The notes beneath the pieces were generated by a model that ran no database searches, had not been told where the DNA came from, and saw nothing but the letters and a program-made list of their open reading frames with translations. A stretch of 64,000 nt of DNA, from the NCBI RefSeq assembly GCF_030698175.1, contig NZ_JAUYNT010000009.1, forward strand, positions 1 to 64,000, written 5' to 3'. Numbering within the stretch: the stretch's first letter is position 1; every line of letters begins with the position of its first letter. This stretch comes from Pseudomonas sp. Lineage in GTDB: Bacteria > Pseudomonadota > Gammaproteobacteria > Pseudomonadales > Pseudomonadaceae. The position numbers and the translations under genes were made by a program. Below, piece after piece: positions 52,446-61,567 of the stretch.

Positions 52446-52970
52446 ATGCTGAGAAGCTACCTGCGTTTAGTGCTGTTTGCCTTCGGCCTGCTGGTGGGCG
52501 TGCAGGTGCCGGGGTTTATCACCGATTACAGCCAGCGGCTGGATGCCCATCGCAGTGAAGCCTTGCAAAGCCTGCAGGGCTTTCGCGCCACCGCGCAGAA
52601 GTTCTTCAAGGGCGATCTGGATGCCTTGGTGGCGCACTACCGGGTCAGCGATGATCCGGTGATGCGCAGCGACGGCCAAAGCGTCGCCAACCTGGTGCAG
52701 CGCGACAGCTTGCTTACAGCCGAGTGGTGGGCCATGCAAGGGCCTTGGTATAAGCAGGTGACGCACCTGCTGACGGCGGCCAATCAAGAGCTGCTGCTGG
52801 AGACCTATAACGGCTACCGCTATCAGGTGCTGCTGGCGCCCGAGGCCATCGCTTGGGGCTTGAGCTGCGCCTTACTGCTGGCTTGGCTGGTGGAGCTGTT
52901 GTTGGTCAGTATTGGCTTTATGTTTGGGGTTGGGCGTACCAAGCAAGTGCTGGCGCGGCATCGGCACTAA
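52446..52970 (+). CDS. DUF2937 family membrane protein
   Basis: A 174-residue protein with an N-terminal helix (LRLVLFAFGLLVGVQVPGF), a periplasmic middle region with ITDYSQRLDAHRSEAL and QGFRATAQKFF, and a C-terminal helix (AIAWGLSCALLLAWLVELLL). It matches DUF2937, of unknown function. AAGGAG precedes ATG 52446. It is 35 bases after the amidotransferase gene, so the two may be co-transcribed. Confidence 0.8.
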   Translation: MLRSYLRLVLFAFGLLVGVQVPGFITDYSQRLDAHRSEALQSLQGFRATAQKFFKGDLDALVAHYRVSDDPVMRSDGQSVANLVQRDSLLTAEWWAMQGPWYKQVTHLLTAANQELLLETYNGYRYQVLLAPEAIAWGLSCALLLAWLVELLLVSIGFMFGVGRTKQVLARHRH

Positions 52971-52999
52971 TGGTAGTGCCGGCTTTGCCTCTATTTGCA

Positions 53000-53037
53000 G
53001 GAGGGGCTTTAGCCGCGATTGCGGCTAAAGCCCCTCC
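53000..53037. terminator. bidirectional hairpin, REP-like
   Basis: GGAGGGGCTTTAGCCGC (53000-53016), loop GATT, then the exact inverse GCGGCTAAAGCCCCTCC (53021-53037). It lies between two convergent genes. The GGGCTTTAGCCGC word is a known REP-type palindrome of Pseudomonas; here it may terminate transcription from both sides. Confidence 0.8.
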
Positions 53038-53045
53038 CACGGGTT

Positions 53046-54224
53046 TTATTTGCTGAGAAACTTCATGCCTTCTTCCAGCCCGGTCAGGGTCAGCGGGTAC
53101 ATCTGGTCATCGACCAGTTCGCGCATGATGTTGGTCGAGGCGGTGTAGTTCCAGGTCTCTTTGGGGTAGGGGTTGATCCAGATAAGCTTTTTGTATTTCG
53201 CCATAAAGCGCTTGATCCACTGGTAGCCTGGCTCCTCATTCCAGTGCTCGACGCTGCCGCCGGCCTGGGTGATTTCGTAGGGCGCCATGGCCGCATCGCC
53301 GACGAACACCACCTTGTAGTCGGCGCCGTACTTGTGCAGCAAATCCAGGGTGCTAAAACGCTCGGAAGTGCGCCGTAGGTTGTTTTTCCACACCGACTCG
53401 TACACGCAGTTGTGGAAGTAGTAATACTCCAGGTGCTTGAACTCGGTCTTACAGGCCGAGAACAGCTCCTCGCAGACTTTCACGTGGGCGTCCATGGAGC
53501 CGCCGATGTCGAACAGAATCAGCAATTTGACCTTGTTACGCCGCTCCGGACGCATCTGAATGCTGAGCAAACCGCCGTCTTTGGCGGTGTGGTCGATGGT
53601 GCCACTGAGATCAAACTCTTCGGCGGCGCCTTCGCGGGCAAATTTGCGTAGGCGACGCAGGGCCACCTTGATATTGCGGGTGCCGAGTTCGACTGAATCA
53701 TCGAGGTTCTTGTAATCGCGCTGATCCCAGACCTTGACCGCTTTGCCCTGGCGCTTGCCGGCATCGCCGACGCGCACGCCTTCCGGGTTATAGCCGCCGG
53801 AGCCGAACGGACTGGTGCCGCCGGTGCCGATCCACTTATTGCCGCCTTCGTGGCGTTCTTTTTGCTCCTCCAGGCGCTTCTTGAACTCTTCAATCAACTT
53901 GTCGAGACCGCCCAGGGACTTGATATTGGCTTTTTCTTCATCGGTCAGCAGGCGCTCGAATTCTTTGCGCAGCCACTCATCGGGGATCAGCGCTTCAAGG
54001 TGTTCATTGAGGTTTTCCAGGCCCTTGAAGTAGGCGCCGAACGCCCGGTCGAACTTGTCGAAATGCCGCTCGTCCTTGACCAGAATGGTGCGCGCCAGAA
54101 AGTAGAACTCGTCCATGTCGGCGAAGACCACGTTGTGTTTCAGCGCGTTGATCAGATCGAGCAGCTCGCGCACCGACACCGGAACCTTGGCGGCACGCAT
54201 TTCGTTGAACAGGTTAAGCAACAT
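53046..54224 (-). CDS. VWA domain protein of the CoxE-like family
   Basis: A 392-residue protein with a helical N-terminal part (MLLNLFNEMRAAKVPVSVRE) and a C-terminal von Willebrand factor A domain whose metal site begins ILFDIGGSMD, a DxGxS form of the DxSxS MIDAS motif. Such proteins work with MoxR-type AAA ATPases, which load or mature metal enzymes or membrane complexes; the partner is the gene at 54366. The two are separated by a 109-base repeat. Confidence 0.85.
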   Translation of the reverse strand: MLLNLFNEMRAAKVPVSVRELLDLINALKHNVVFADMDEFYFLARTILVKDERHFDKFDRAFGAYFKGLENLNEHLEALIPDEWLRKEFERLLTDEEKANIKSLGGLDKLIEEFKKRLEEQKERHEGGNKWIGTGGTSPFGSGGYNPEGVRVGDAGKRQGKAVKVWDQRDYKNLDDSVELGTRNIKVALRRLRKFAREGAAEEFDLSGTIDHTAKDGGLLSIQMRPERRNKVKLLILFDIGGSMDAHVKVCEELFSACKTEFKHLEYYYFHNCVYESVWKNNLRRTSERFSTLDLLHKYGADYKVVFVGDAAMAPYEITQAGGSVEHWNEEPGYQWIKRFMAKYKKLIWINPYPKETWNYTASTNIMRELVDDQMYPLTLTGLEEGMKFLSK

Positions 54225-54246
54225 CTATCCGGCCTCATAGAAAATC

Positions 54247-54355
54247 GTAGGGTGGGTTAGCCGCGTAGCGGCGTAACCCACCATCGATGCCGCAGGCATC
54301 GCCTTGGCCAGCCTGACAGCTGGTTGGTGGGTTACGCTTCGCTAACCCACCCTAC
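54247..54355. repeat. composite intergenic repeat, family B (short form)
   Basis: GTAGGGTGGGTTAG (54247-54260) is inverted exactly at CTAACCCACCCTAC (54342-54355). Inner pairs GCGTAACCCACC and GGTGGGTTACGC add a second stem. It lies between the VWA gene and the MoxR gene. Confidence 0.8.
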
Positions 54356-54365
54356 AGAAGCTGAA

Positions 54366-55211
54366 TCAACGGCTGCCGCGACGGCTCATAAAGGCCAGGC
54401 GTTCGAGCAACATCACGTCTTGCTCGTTTTTCACCAGGGCGCCGGCCAATGGTGGAATCGCCTTGGTCGGATCGCGCTCGCGCAGTACCGCTTCGCCGAT
54501 GTTGTCGGCCATCAGCAATTTCAGCCAATCGACCAGCTCGCTGGTGGACGGCTTCTTCTTCAGGCCCGGCACCTTGCGCACGTCGAAGAACACGTCCAGC
54601 GCCTCGGCCACCAGGTCTTTCTTGATGTTGGGGTAGTGTACGTCGACGATTTTTTGCAGGGTGGCGCGATCCGGGAAGGCGATGTAGTGGAAGAAGCAGC
54701 GGCGCAGGAAGGCGTCTGGCAGCTCTTTTTCGTTGTTGGAAGTGATGATGATGATCGGGCGCTTGATTGCCTTGATCGTCTCGTCGGTCTCGTAAACGTA
54801 GAACTCCATCTTGTCGAGTTCTTGCAGCAGGTCGTTGGGGAACTCGATGTCGGCTTTGTCGATTTCATCGATCAGCAGAATCACCCGGTCTTCAGACTCG
54901 AACGCCTCCCAGAGCTTGCCCTTCTTGATGTAGTTGCGCACATCGTCGACCTTGGCCGAGTCCAGCTGCGAGTCGCGCAGGCGGCTCACCGCGTCGTACT
55001 CGTAGAGGCCCTGGTGGGCCTTGGTGGTCGATTTGATGTGCCAGGTAATCAGCCGCGCGCCAAAGGATTCGGCCAGTTGCTCGGCCAGCATGGTCTTGCC
55101 GGTGCCAGGCTCGCCTTTCACCAGGAGCGGGCGCTCCAGGGTGATGGCGGCGTTGACCGCCAGCTTGAGGTCGTCGGTGGCGACGTATGACTGGGTACCT
55201 TCAAATTTCAT
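54366..55211 (-). CDS. MoxR-family AAA ATPase
   Basis: A 281-residue AAA+ protein: Walker A KGEPGTGKTMLA, Walker B VILLIDEIDKADIEFPNDLL, sensor 1 IITSNNEKELPDAFLRR. The LIDE-type box and the size match the MoxR subfamily. It is transcribed upstream of the VWA gene and should act with it on an unknown target. The start at 55211 (MKFEGTQ) is favoured by TGAGGAT; MFLMKFE at 55217 lacks spacing. Confidence 0.9.
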   Translation of the reverse strand: MKFEGTQSYVATDDLKLAVNAAITLERPLLVKGEPGTGKTMLAEQLAESFGARLITWHIKSTTKAHQGLYEYDAVSRLRDSQLDSAKVDDVRNYIKKGKLWEAFESEDRVILLIDEIDKADIEFPNDLLQELDKMEFYVYETDETIKAIKRPIIIITSNNEKELPDAFLRRCFFHYIAFPDRATLQKIVDVHYPNIKKDLVAEALDVFFDVRKVPGLKKKPSTSELVDWLKLLMADNIGEAVLRERDPTKAIPPLAGALVKNEQDVMLLERLAFMSRRGSR

Positions 55212-55625
55212 CAGAAACATCCTCAAGCGACAGGCCGCGAGCACGAAACTCAGCGGTGCAGTAATTACAAAAGCCGACTATAACGCGCCAGCCGGGGGGC
55301 TGTGAACGCACAAGCGCCATTCAGTCACTGAATGACACTCGCACACGTCAGGCAGCGTGAAAACTGCTGCGCTCGGTTATGCGGCGTTAAAAACAGGCTC
55401 GGACTGCTCATTTACAGCACGTAAACTGCGCGTCCTCGCCTGTTTTTGCCTTGCCTAACCTTCGCTCGCTACGTTTTCACACAGCCTGACTTGCTGATTT
55501 ACTGACTGGACTCGGCTCGGCCAGCCCCCTAGGCTTGTCTTATTAAGCCGTGCGGATCTCGGCGGGTGTGTGCACTCGCGGATTTTGGCAAGGCTGAACC
55601 ACCACTCACGCAGAAGGAGTCCGTC
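55212..55625. other. intergenic region between moxR-type gene and cysK
   Basis: This 414-base region holds the MITE-like element at 55349-55488 and a short palindrome CATTCAGTCACTGAATG at 55318-55334, a possible regulatory dyad. No gene is supported. The cysK promoter should lie between 55490 and 55620. Confidence 0.5.
55349..55488. mobile_element. MITE-like element, family C
   Basis: CAGGCAGCGTGAAAAC (55349-55364) and GTTTTCACACAGCCTG (55473-55488) are imperfect terminal inverted repeats. It has the same core as 45080-45163 and an internal extra segment with AAAAACAGGC and GCCTGTTTTT. No gene inside. Confidence 0.75.
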
Positions 55626-56600
55626 ATGAGTCGCATTTTTGCAGATAACGCCCAAAGCATCGGCAATACCCCCTTGGTGCGGATTAACCGCTTGGGGCCG
55701 GCCGGGGTAACCATCTTGGCCAAGATCGAGGGGCGTAACCCGGCCTATTCGGTCAAGTGCCGGATCGGCGCCAGCATGATCTGGGATGCCGAAGAGCGTG
55801 GCGTACTTAAACCAGGTATGACTATTGTCGAGCCCACTTCGGGCAATACCGGCATCGGCCTGGCCTTTGTTGCCGCCGCCAAGGGCTATAAATTGCTGCT
55901 GACCATGCCGGCGTCCATGAGCCTGGAGCGGCGCAAGGTACTCAAAGGCTTGGGCGCCGAACTGGTGCTGACCGAACCGCCGAAAGGCATGAAGGGCGCA
56001 ATCGAGAAAGCCACGGAAATCGCCAACAGCGACCCGGCCAAGTATTTTTTGCCGCAGCAGTTTGAGAACCCGGCGAATCCGGCCATTCACGAGAGCACCA
56101 CGGGCCCGGAAATCTGGAATGACACCGATGGCGCGGTCGATGTGCTGGTGTCCGGGGTGGGCACCGGCGGCACCCTCACCGGCATCTCGCGCTATATCAA
56201 AGGCACCCAGGGCAAGGCGATTATCTCGGTGGCGGTTGAGCCGGTGAGTTCGCCGGTGATTACCCAGGCCTTGGCTGGGGAGGAGATCAAACCGGCGCCG
56301 CATAAAATTCAAGGTATTGGCGCCGGTTTTGTACCGAAGAACCTCGACCTGGCGATGGTCGATCGGGTTGAATGCGTCACCGATGACGAGTCCAAGGCCA
56401 TGGCTTTGCGCTTGATGCGCGAAGAGGGGATTCTCAGCGGGATTTCCTGCGGCGCGGCCATGGCGGCAGCGGTGCGCATAGCCGCCGAGCCGGCCATGCA
56501 GGGCAAAACCATCGTGGTGATCTTGCCGGACTCCGGCGAGCGTTACCTGTCGAGCATGCTGTTCGACGGGCTGTTTAGTGAACAGGAACTGGTTCAGTGA
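55626..56600 (+). CDS. cysK: cysteine synthase A
   Basis: A 324-residue PLP enzyme that makes cysteine from O-acetylserine and sulfide. Lys44 in [11 protein letters not shown] binds [17 protein letters not shown] forms the substrate loop, [12 protein letters not shown] the phosphate loop, and [10 protein letters not shown] the C-terminal cluster. Length and start fit CysK rather than CysM. GAAGGAG precedes ATG 55626. The stop overlaps the next start by four bases. Confidence 0.93.
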   Translation: MSRIFADNAQSIGNTPLVRINRLGPAGVTILAKIEGRNPAYSVKCRIGASMIWDAEERGVLKPGMTIVEPTSGNTGIGLAFVAAAKGYKLLLTMPASMSLERRKVLKGLGAELVLTEPPKGMKGAIEKATEIANSDPAKYFLPQQFENPANPAIHESTTGPEIWNDTDGAVDVLVSGVGTGGTLTGISRYIKGTQGKAIISVAVEPVSSPVITQALAGEEIKPAPHKIQGIGAGFVPKNLDLAMVDRVECVTDDESKAMALRLMREEGILSGISCGAAMAAAVRIAAEPAMQGKTIVVILPDSGERYLSSMLFDGLFSEQELVQ

Positions 56601-57175
56601 GAAAAGTATTTTTAGGTGGACTGGCTCTGTTGTTCAGCGGCGCGCTGCAGGCGGCGGCAACTGATGATTATTTGGCCGGGTTAAAGGCGTTAGATAAAAA
56701 CCAGCTCAGCGAGGCGAAATACCTGCTGGAGCAGGCAGCCATCGCCGGTATGCCGGAGGCGCAGTTTCGCTTGGGCGAACTGTTGCCCGGCCAGGACGGC
56801 GAGCGCTGGCTGCGGGCGGCGGTGCGTCAGGGTTCCATAGTGGCGGCCAACTCCTTGGCCCAGCGCTATTACGACGACACCCGTTACCGGCGGGCGGCGC
56901 AGTGCTGGCTGTTCTCCGCCAAGCAAGGCAATAGCCAGGCGCAGTCACGGCTCGGCGCCTTGCAGGTGATAGGTTATGGCTTGCCGAAAGACCCGGTGCA
57001 GGCCTACGCCTGGCTGAACCTGGCGGCCAGCGCCGGGGATGCCGATGTGGTTGAGCTGCGCGACACCCTGATCGAGCAACTGGGCAAAGACCGGCAGATG
57101 GCCGGTGAAGCCTTGTCGCGCGATCTGCTGGAACATCCGCCAACACTGCCCGGCGAGCCGCCCTGCGGCGAGTAA
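56597..57175 (+). CDS. exported Sel1-repeat protein
   Basis: A 192-residue exported protein: signal peptide ending near LQAAA (residue 21), then about three Sel1/TPR-like repeats ([62 protein letters not shown]). Such repeats are protein-interaction scaffolds. It overlaps cysK by four bases, so expression is coupled, but a role in cysteine metabolism is not established. Confidence 0.8.
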   Translation: MRKVFLGGLALLFSGALQAAATDDYLAGLKALDKNQLSEAKYLLEQAAIAGMPEAQFRLGELLPGQDGERWLRAAVRQGSIVAANSLAQRYYDDTRYRRAAQCWLFSAKQGNSQAQSRLGALQVIGYGLPKDPVQAYAWLNLAASAGDADVVELRDTLIEQLGKDRQMAGEALSRDLLEHPPTLPGEPPCGE

Positions 57176-57203
57176 CGCATTAGCTGTGTAGCGTCGCCCA
57201 GAG

Positions 57204-58142
57204 CTAACTTTGAGCGGCGCTCGATTCCAGTGCAACGCTGGGCTTGAGCACCAGATACACCGCCAACACTATCAGCGCACCGCCATACAGGTAGGCCCAG
57301 GACAGCGGCTCATCCAGCAGCCACACGCCCCAAAGCACGCCGAAAGGTGGAATCAAAAAAGTTACCGCCATGGATTTCAGCGGGCCAATGGCGCTCAGTA
57401 ACTGGAAATACAGCACATAGGCAAACGCCGTGCAGACCAGGCCCAAACCCAGTAGCGCTAACCAGACGTTCAGTCCGCCCCAGCTGGCCGGTGGTTGGCT
57501 GGCGACCGAGTAGGCAAACAACGGCAATAGCAGCAAGGTGGCGCCGAGCATGCTGCCAAAGGTGGCCAGGCGGCTGTCCAAACCGCCTTGCTGATCCAGC
57601 CAGCGGCGTGCCAGAAAGCCGGCAAAGCCATAGCAAGCGGTCGCCAGCAGGCAGGCCAGGGCGCCCCAGAGCAGCTCCAGGCTAAAGGCCAGCGGCCCGG
57701 TGCGGGTCAGCAGCGCTACGCCAAACAAACCGAGAAACACTCCGAGGCCTTTGTTGAAGGTCATTACTTCGGCAAAAAACAGCGTGCCGATCAAGGCGCC
57801 CATCAGCGGCGTAGTGGCGTTGAATATCGCCGAGTAACCGGCTGGCAGCACCAGTGCGGCGAGGCAATAAAGAATCGATGGCAGGCCAGAGTTGATCAGC
57901 CCGAGCAGCAGGCAGTATTTGAACTTACCGCGAAAATCGAGTTTGACCCGCAGCAGCATCAGCAGCGCAAACAAACCAAGGCCGGCCAATACCACCCGAA
58001 AGAAAGCACTGGGTACCGCGCCCAGCACTGGCGCGACCATGCGCATAAACAAAAAGCTGGCGCCCCAGATGGCCGCGAGGCTGATCATGCGCAGGGAGTT
58101 GATGGCGTTCACGGAGGCAGGCTCGCAGGAGGAGGGCCGCAT
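57204..58142 (-). CDS. EamA/DMT family exporter
   Basis: A membrane protein of about 312 residues with ten helices in two EamA repeats (ISLAAIWGASFLFMRM at the start; second repeat from LWGALACLLATACYGFAG). The family exports amino acids or metabolites. The start is uncertain: ATG 58142 is used here, but GTG at 58112 or ATG at 58091 is also possible, and none has a clear binding site. It is convergent with the Sel1-repeat gene. Confidence 0.8.
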   Translation of the reverse strand: MRPSSCEPASVNAINSLRMISLAAIWGASFLFMRMVAPVLGAVPSAFFRVVLAGLGLFALLMLLRVKLDFRGKFKYCLLLGLINSGLPSILYCLAALVLPAGYSAIFNATTPLMGALIGTLFFAEVMTFNKGLGVFLGLFGVALLTRTGPLAFSLELLWGALACLLATACYGFAGFLARRWLDQQGGLDSRLATFGSMLGATLLLLPLFAYSVASQPPASWGGLNVWLALLGLGLVCTAFAYVLYFQLLSAIGPLKSMAVTFLIPPFGVLWGVWLLDEPLSWAYLYGGALIVLAVYLVLKPSVALESSAAQS

Positions 58143-58268
58143 ATTGTTGGTGGCTGGCGGGGTTAAGGCAATCGGCAATCAATCGTGAAGGTGACACTGG
58201 TCGCCGAGTGTTAAACAGCGGCCAGTTTTTTTGGCTATGTACCCGTTAGCTGTTGCAGGCCGATTTTG

Positions 58269-58292
58269 TAGGGTGGGCTGAAGCCCACCCTA
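58269..58292. terminator. hairpin TAGGGTGGGCT-AGCCCACCCTA
   Basis: Perfect 11-base arms at 58269-58279 and 58282-58292 with a two-base loop. It carries family B words (GTAGGGTGGG) preceded by GGCTATGTACCCGTTAGCTG at 58234, so it is a shortened copy of that element. It lies between two genes read away from each other's starts and may end either transcript. Confidence 0.6.
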
Positions 58293-58321
58293 GGTTTTGC
58301 CCAGCCCTGTGCTGCGCAGGG

Positions 58322-58357
58322 TCGGCCAGACCGGGAGCGGGCTCCCGGTCTGGCCGA
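58322..58357. terminator. strong hairpin after the carboxypeptidase gene
   Basis: TCGGCCAGACCGGGAG (58322-58337) pairs with CTCCCGGTCTGGCCGA (58342-58357), a 16-base perfect stem with a four-base loop. On the minus strand it follows the peptidase stop by four bases. There is no T tract. Confidence 0.7.
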
Positions 58358-58361
58358 TGGC

Positions 58362-60551
58362 TTACGGAATTACGACGCTGTAATCCTCCACTTCGCCGTA
58401 GTTGTAGCTGCCACAGGCGCTAGGCGCGCTGTTGTAGCGCATGGCCACGCGCATGCGGGTCGTGCCACTGGCGGCGCTGGCGGGGATGACCAGGGTGCCG
58501 CTTGCGGGGGTGGTTTTGGCGGCGGAGCTGAACACCTGCTCGCCAGCGTCGCTGAAGTCGCCGTCCCGGTTCAGGTCGATCCAGACCTTCCACGCCTCCT
58601 TGTAGCTGGTGCTGGAGAACTGTGGGGTGAGCGTCAGGCTGTTGTTACCCCGCAGCAGGTTGGCTGTCTGGCCGGTGAAGTTGCTGTAGGTGCTGGCGCC
58701 GGAGGTATTGCTAAAACCACCGACCTGCACCTTGCCAATCCATTCGGCACTGGCGCTGCCACTGGCGGCGGTGCAGTACTGCAGCGGCGGGGTGCCACCG
58801 TCCTCGTCTATCACCAGGAAACTGGCACTGACCGCACCCCAGGCGCCCGAACTATCACGGCCACGGGTGTAGACCATGTGCTTGCCTTCGCTCAGCCCTG
58901 CAGTATTGAGGCTGCCGGTAAAGCCTTCGGTGCTGCCGTTGAAGCTGCCATCGGTGGCCAGCAAGGCGCTTGGCGCCGCCCCGGACTCCCAGGGCGCCTG
59001 GTCGAGGTAGTACTCCACCGCGCTGATCGCCTGGGTGCTCTCGCTGCCGTTGCTGTTGTTGAAGCGCACATCGCTCAGCGTGCCGCTGAGGGTCACCGCA
59101 GCCCCGGCAGGCACGCCAGTGGTGGCCGCGCTGCCGCTGAGACTGATAGCGGTGATATCCGGGCCCGCCGGGGTGGTGTACGGCGTACGCACCACCTTGG
59201 CGGCATAGATCAGCGCTGGCAGGTTATTCGGCTTGATGGTGTTGTTGTAGGTCGTGCAGCTCTGGAAGAACTGGGTGCCCAGCTCGAAGGTGTAGGCCGG
59301 TACGCCCAGCTCGCCATAGCTGATGCCATCGCTGGTGCCATCGGTGGGGTAGAGGCCGATGGATTGCTGCGGTGTGTAGTTGTTGAAGAAGGCGAACTTG
59401 CGCCCCAGGGTCTGCAGGGCGCTGGCGTTCGGCGCCAGGTTGCTGGTATCGCCCCAGGGCCAGAGCACCAATTCGCTATAGCTATGGATATCCAGGTGGA
59501 TGCCGCTGGTATCGCTGGGGGCCGCGTCGTTCGGGGTCGGGCCGCGACGGTCCGGCCAGAGGCTGCGCACATAGTTCTCCAAGGCCTGGATCTCCGGTTC
59601 GGAGCCGGCACTCGGGCCGCGATAGGTATCGTTGCACTGGCTGTCGCTGGAGCCCTGGCCGTTGGTGCTGTTCCAACCGAACGTGAAGTTGCGGTTGAGG
59701 TCGGCGCCGCGGCTGTTGCTGGTGGCGCCGCAGTAGCTCTGGTTGGCGTTCTTGCGCCATGACAGTCCGGCTTCGGCCTTCTTGCGCCCGTCCGGATTGG
59801 CCATCAACAGAATATGCACTTCGTGGTTATCGAGGATCCAGGTGGCATCGGCGTTTTCGCCATAGCCATTGATCAGCCAGCGGGCAAAGTCCAGGGTCAG
59901 CGCCGCGGTGGTGTATTCGCGGGCATGGATGGCGCTGTTGATAAACAGCTTGGGCTTGTTGCCGGTCTTGGCCGTGTTGGTCAGCTTGAGCACGCGCATG
60001 TCGTAGCCGCCCAGGCTGCTGCTCTTCTCCCAGGAGTTGCCGACATCCAGCCACTGCGCCAGGTTCGGTTTGCTGCTGGCCATCCCAGCCGCCTCCGCGA
60101 AGGTTTCTTCCACCGTGGCATAGCAGCTGTAGCCGGGAATTCCGCTGGCCGCTGCGGCGCTGCTAGTGCTGTCGCTGGAGGCCATGCTTTTCATCTGCAG
60201 GCGGTTCTGCATAGTGCTCAGGACTTGGTTGCGCTTCTCGATAAACTCCGTTGCCGGGGCGAAGGTGAAGCCGAACGGCTGCAGCTTCTGCATTTCCTCA
60301 TCGTTCAGCTCCATGACCAGATAGCCGTCCTCGTAGTGCGACTCGAGCATCTGGGCGTGGAAGCTGATGGCGGCCTTGCGGGCGATCTCCTTGTTGGGGA
60401 AGAACGCCTTGTAGATCTGGTTGTCGGCTTTTTCCTGCTCCATCAGCAGAAAGTCATCCTGCGGCGCGTTAGGGGCGGCAAACGCCAAGTTGGCATTTAC
60501 ACCGGCCACCAAAAGAGCGAGCGCAGACAAGGTGTGTAGAGCTATTTTCAT
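58362..60551 (-). CDS. secreted M14 zinc carboxypeptidase with GEVED C-terminal domain
   Basis: A 729-residue exported protein: signal peptide to about residue 25, a propeptide-like region (35-115), then an M14 carboxypeptidase domain with the zinc motif HxxE (His209, Glu212 in INSAIHAREYTT), ANPDGRKKAE, DLNRNFTFG, a third His in LDIHSYSELVLWPWG and the catalytic Glu in YTFELGTQF. A linker with Ig-like ISAVEYYLDQAPW follows, and the end is a GEVED domain (WIDLNRDGDFSDAGEQVF, NYGEVEDYSVVI). It probably degrades extracellular peptides. The GEVED end may help surface or matrix attachment; that is inference. Confidence 0.88.
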   Translation of the reverse strand: MKIALHTLSALALLVAGVNANLAFAAPNAPQDDFLLMEQEKADNQIYKAFFPNKEIARKAAISFHAQMLESHYEDGYLVMELNDEEMQKLQPFGFTFAPATEFIEKRNQVLSTMQNRLQMKSMASSDSTSSAAAASGIPGYSCYATVEETFAEAAGMASSKPNLAQWLDVGNSWEKSSSLGGYDMRVLKLTNTAKTGNKPKLFINSAIHAREYTTAALTLDFARWLINGYGENADATWILDNHEVHILLMANPDGRKKAEAGLSWRKNANQSYCGATSNSRGADLNRNFTFGWNSTNGQGSSDSQCNDTYRGPSAGSEPEIQALENYVRSLWPDRRGPTPNDAAPSDTSGIHLDIHSYSELVLWPWGDTSNLAPNASALQTLGRKFAFFNNYTPQQSIGLYPTDGTSDGISYGELGVPAYTFELGTQFFQSCTTYNNTIKPNNLPALIYAAKVVRTPYTTPAGPDITAISLSGSAATTGVPAGAAVTLSGTLSDVRFNNSNGSESTQAISAVEYYLDQAPWESGAAPSALLATDGSFNGSTEGFTGSLNTAGLSEGKHMVYTRGRDSSGAWGAVSASFLVIDEDGGTPPLQYCTAASGSASAEWIGKVQVGGFSNTSGASTYSNFTGQTANLLRGNNSLTLTPQFSSTSYKEAWKVWIDLNRDGDFSDAGEQVFSSAAKTTPASGTLVIPASAASGTTRMRVAMRYNSAPSACGSYNYGEVEDYSVVIP

Positions 60552-61035
60552 TATTCATTTCCTTCGAATAAAATTGTTCCACGAAGAGGGATGGCTTCGC
60601 GATCTGGGACGAGTTCTTGTGGAACTCAGGATGTGGCTAGGGAGCGCATTCCACTGCCAGCGGGCGGCACGACCGATACTTCCTGGGTCGATCGGAGCCA
60701 TATGTTGGGACTGTTGTGCTAGCAGGGAACTGTTGCAAAGTAGAAGTGGATTAAATTGCTGTCAATTTCCGTAAAAGGCCGAGGTTTCAGTGATTTTTAT
60801 GGAATTTCATGCTGTATCTCAGTCAATCACGCAGGATTGTGAGACGGTGCGGGCATAACCGCATGTCGGCTAGATTTACCGCTGGTTAGGCAAATCAAGC
60901 GCTTAGCGCGATTAACGCCAGGGCGTGGCTGTGTTACTTCGAATGGATCAAATTAATGACTGCCCCTGCAGGCACTAAGCTGTGCATCCAGTTGCTGCGC
61001 TGCACGTGTTGAGTCGATCACGGAGGTATACGGAT
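60552..61035. other. intergenic region between carboxypeptidase and lipoprotein genes
   Basis: This 484-base region is AT-rich around 60740-60840 and must carry the two divergent promoters. No gene, RNA, repeat or recognisable binding site was found in it. Confidence 0.5.
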
Positions 61036-61518
61036 ATGTCGCATTCACACAAGGTATGGGTGAAAAATATGACCCGCAGCCTCGCCGCCTGCAGCTTGGC
61101 CGCGGCCCTCAGCGCCTGCGTTATGGCCGAGCCGGCAACGCTGTCGAGCGAAGCCCAGCAGCTGGCGCAGCAATGGCATGAGCTACGCGGCAAACCCGGG
61201 CATTTTTCTGGGGGGCAGTGGAACGAGCAGGTCGACAAATGGCAGGGCCCCAAGCACCAACTGATGCAGCAGTTGTTCGACCTGGCCTGGAACGAGCGCT
61301 ATACCCCGAGCCAACTGCGCAGCCTGCTCGGCGCGCCGGATAAGGTGTGGACGCCAACGGAGGCTGAATACGCCGACTGGCTACGCATGACCGAATGGCG
61401 CGGCCAGCCCGAGGGCGAGTTCTGGGCCTACGCCTGGCGCGGCCAGCACGACCAGCTGCTGTTCGCGGTGGAGGGCAACCAGCTGAAGGCGGCGGGCTGG
61501 CTGTTGATGCGTGAGTAG
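61036..61518 (+). CDS. putative lipoprotein of unknown function
   Basis: A 160-residue protein with an N-terminal basic segment and a lipoprotein-like signal (LAAALSAC, lipid-bearing Cys near residue 30). The rest is hydrophilic with Gln/Trp-rich segments (QQLAQQWHELRGKPGHF, LLGAPDKVW, WAYAWRGQHDQLLFAV). The last part resembles small outer-membrane assembly-type domains (LRSLLGAPDKV), but family is not certain. GGAGG at 61022-61026 supports ATG 61036. Confidence 0.65.
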   Translation: MSHSHKVWVKNMTRSLAACSLAAALSACVMAEPATLSSEAQQLAQQWHELRGKPGHFSGGQWNEQVDKWQGPKHQLMQQLFDLAWNERYTPSQLRSLLGAPDKVWTPTEAEYADWLRMTEWRGQPEGEFWAYAWRGQHDQLLFAVEGNQLKAAGWLLMRE

Positions 61519-61567
61519 GGGGTATTGAGTCGGTGTGACAAATAATTCTTCCCCTTTGTTGTAGTTC

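Noticed and set aside
58112..58142. Firm start for the EamA exporter
   Set aside because: Candidate starts at 58142 (ATG), 58112 (GTG) and 58091 (ATG) all lack a good ribosome binding site; the chosen one is provisional.
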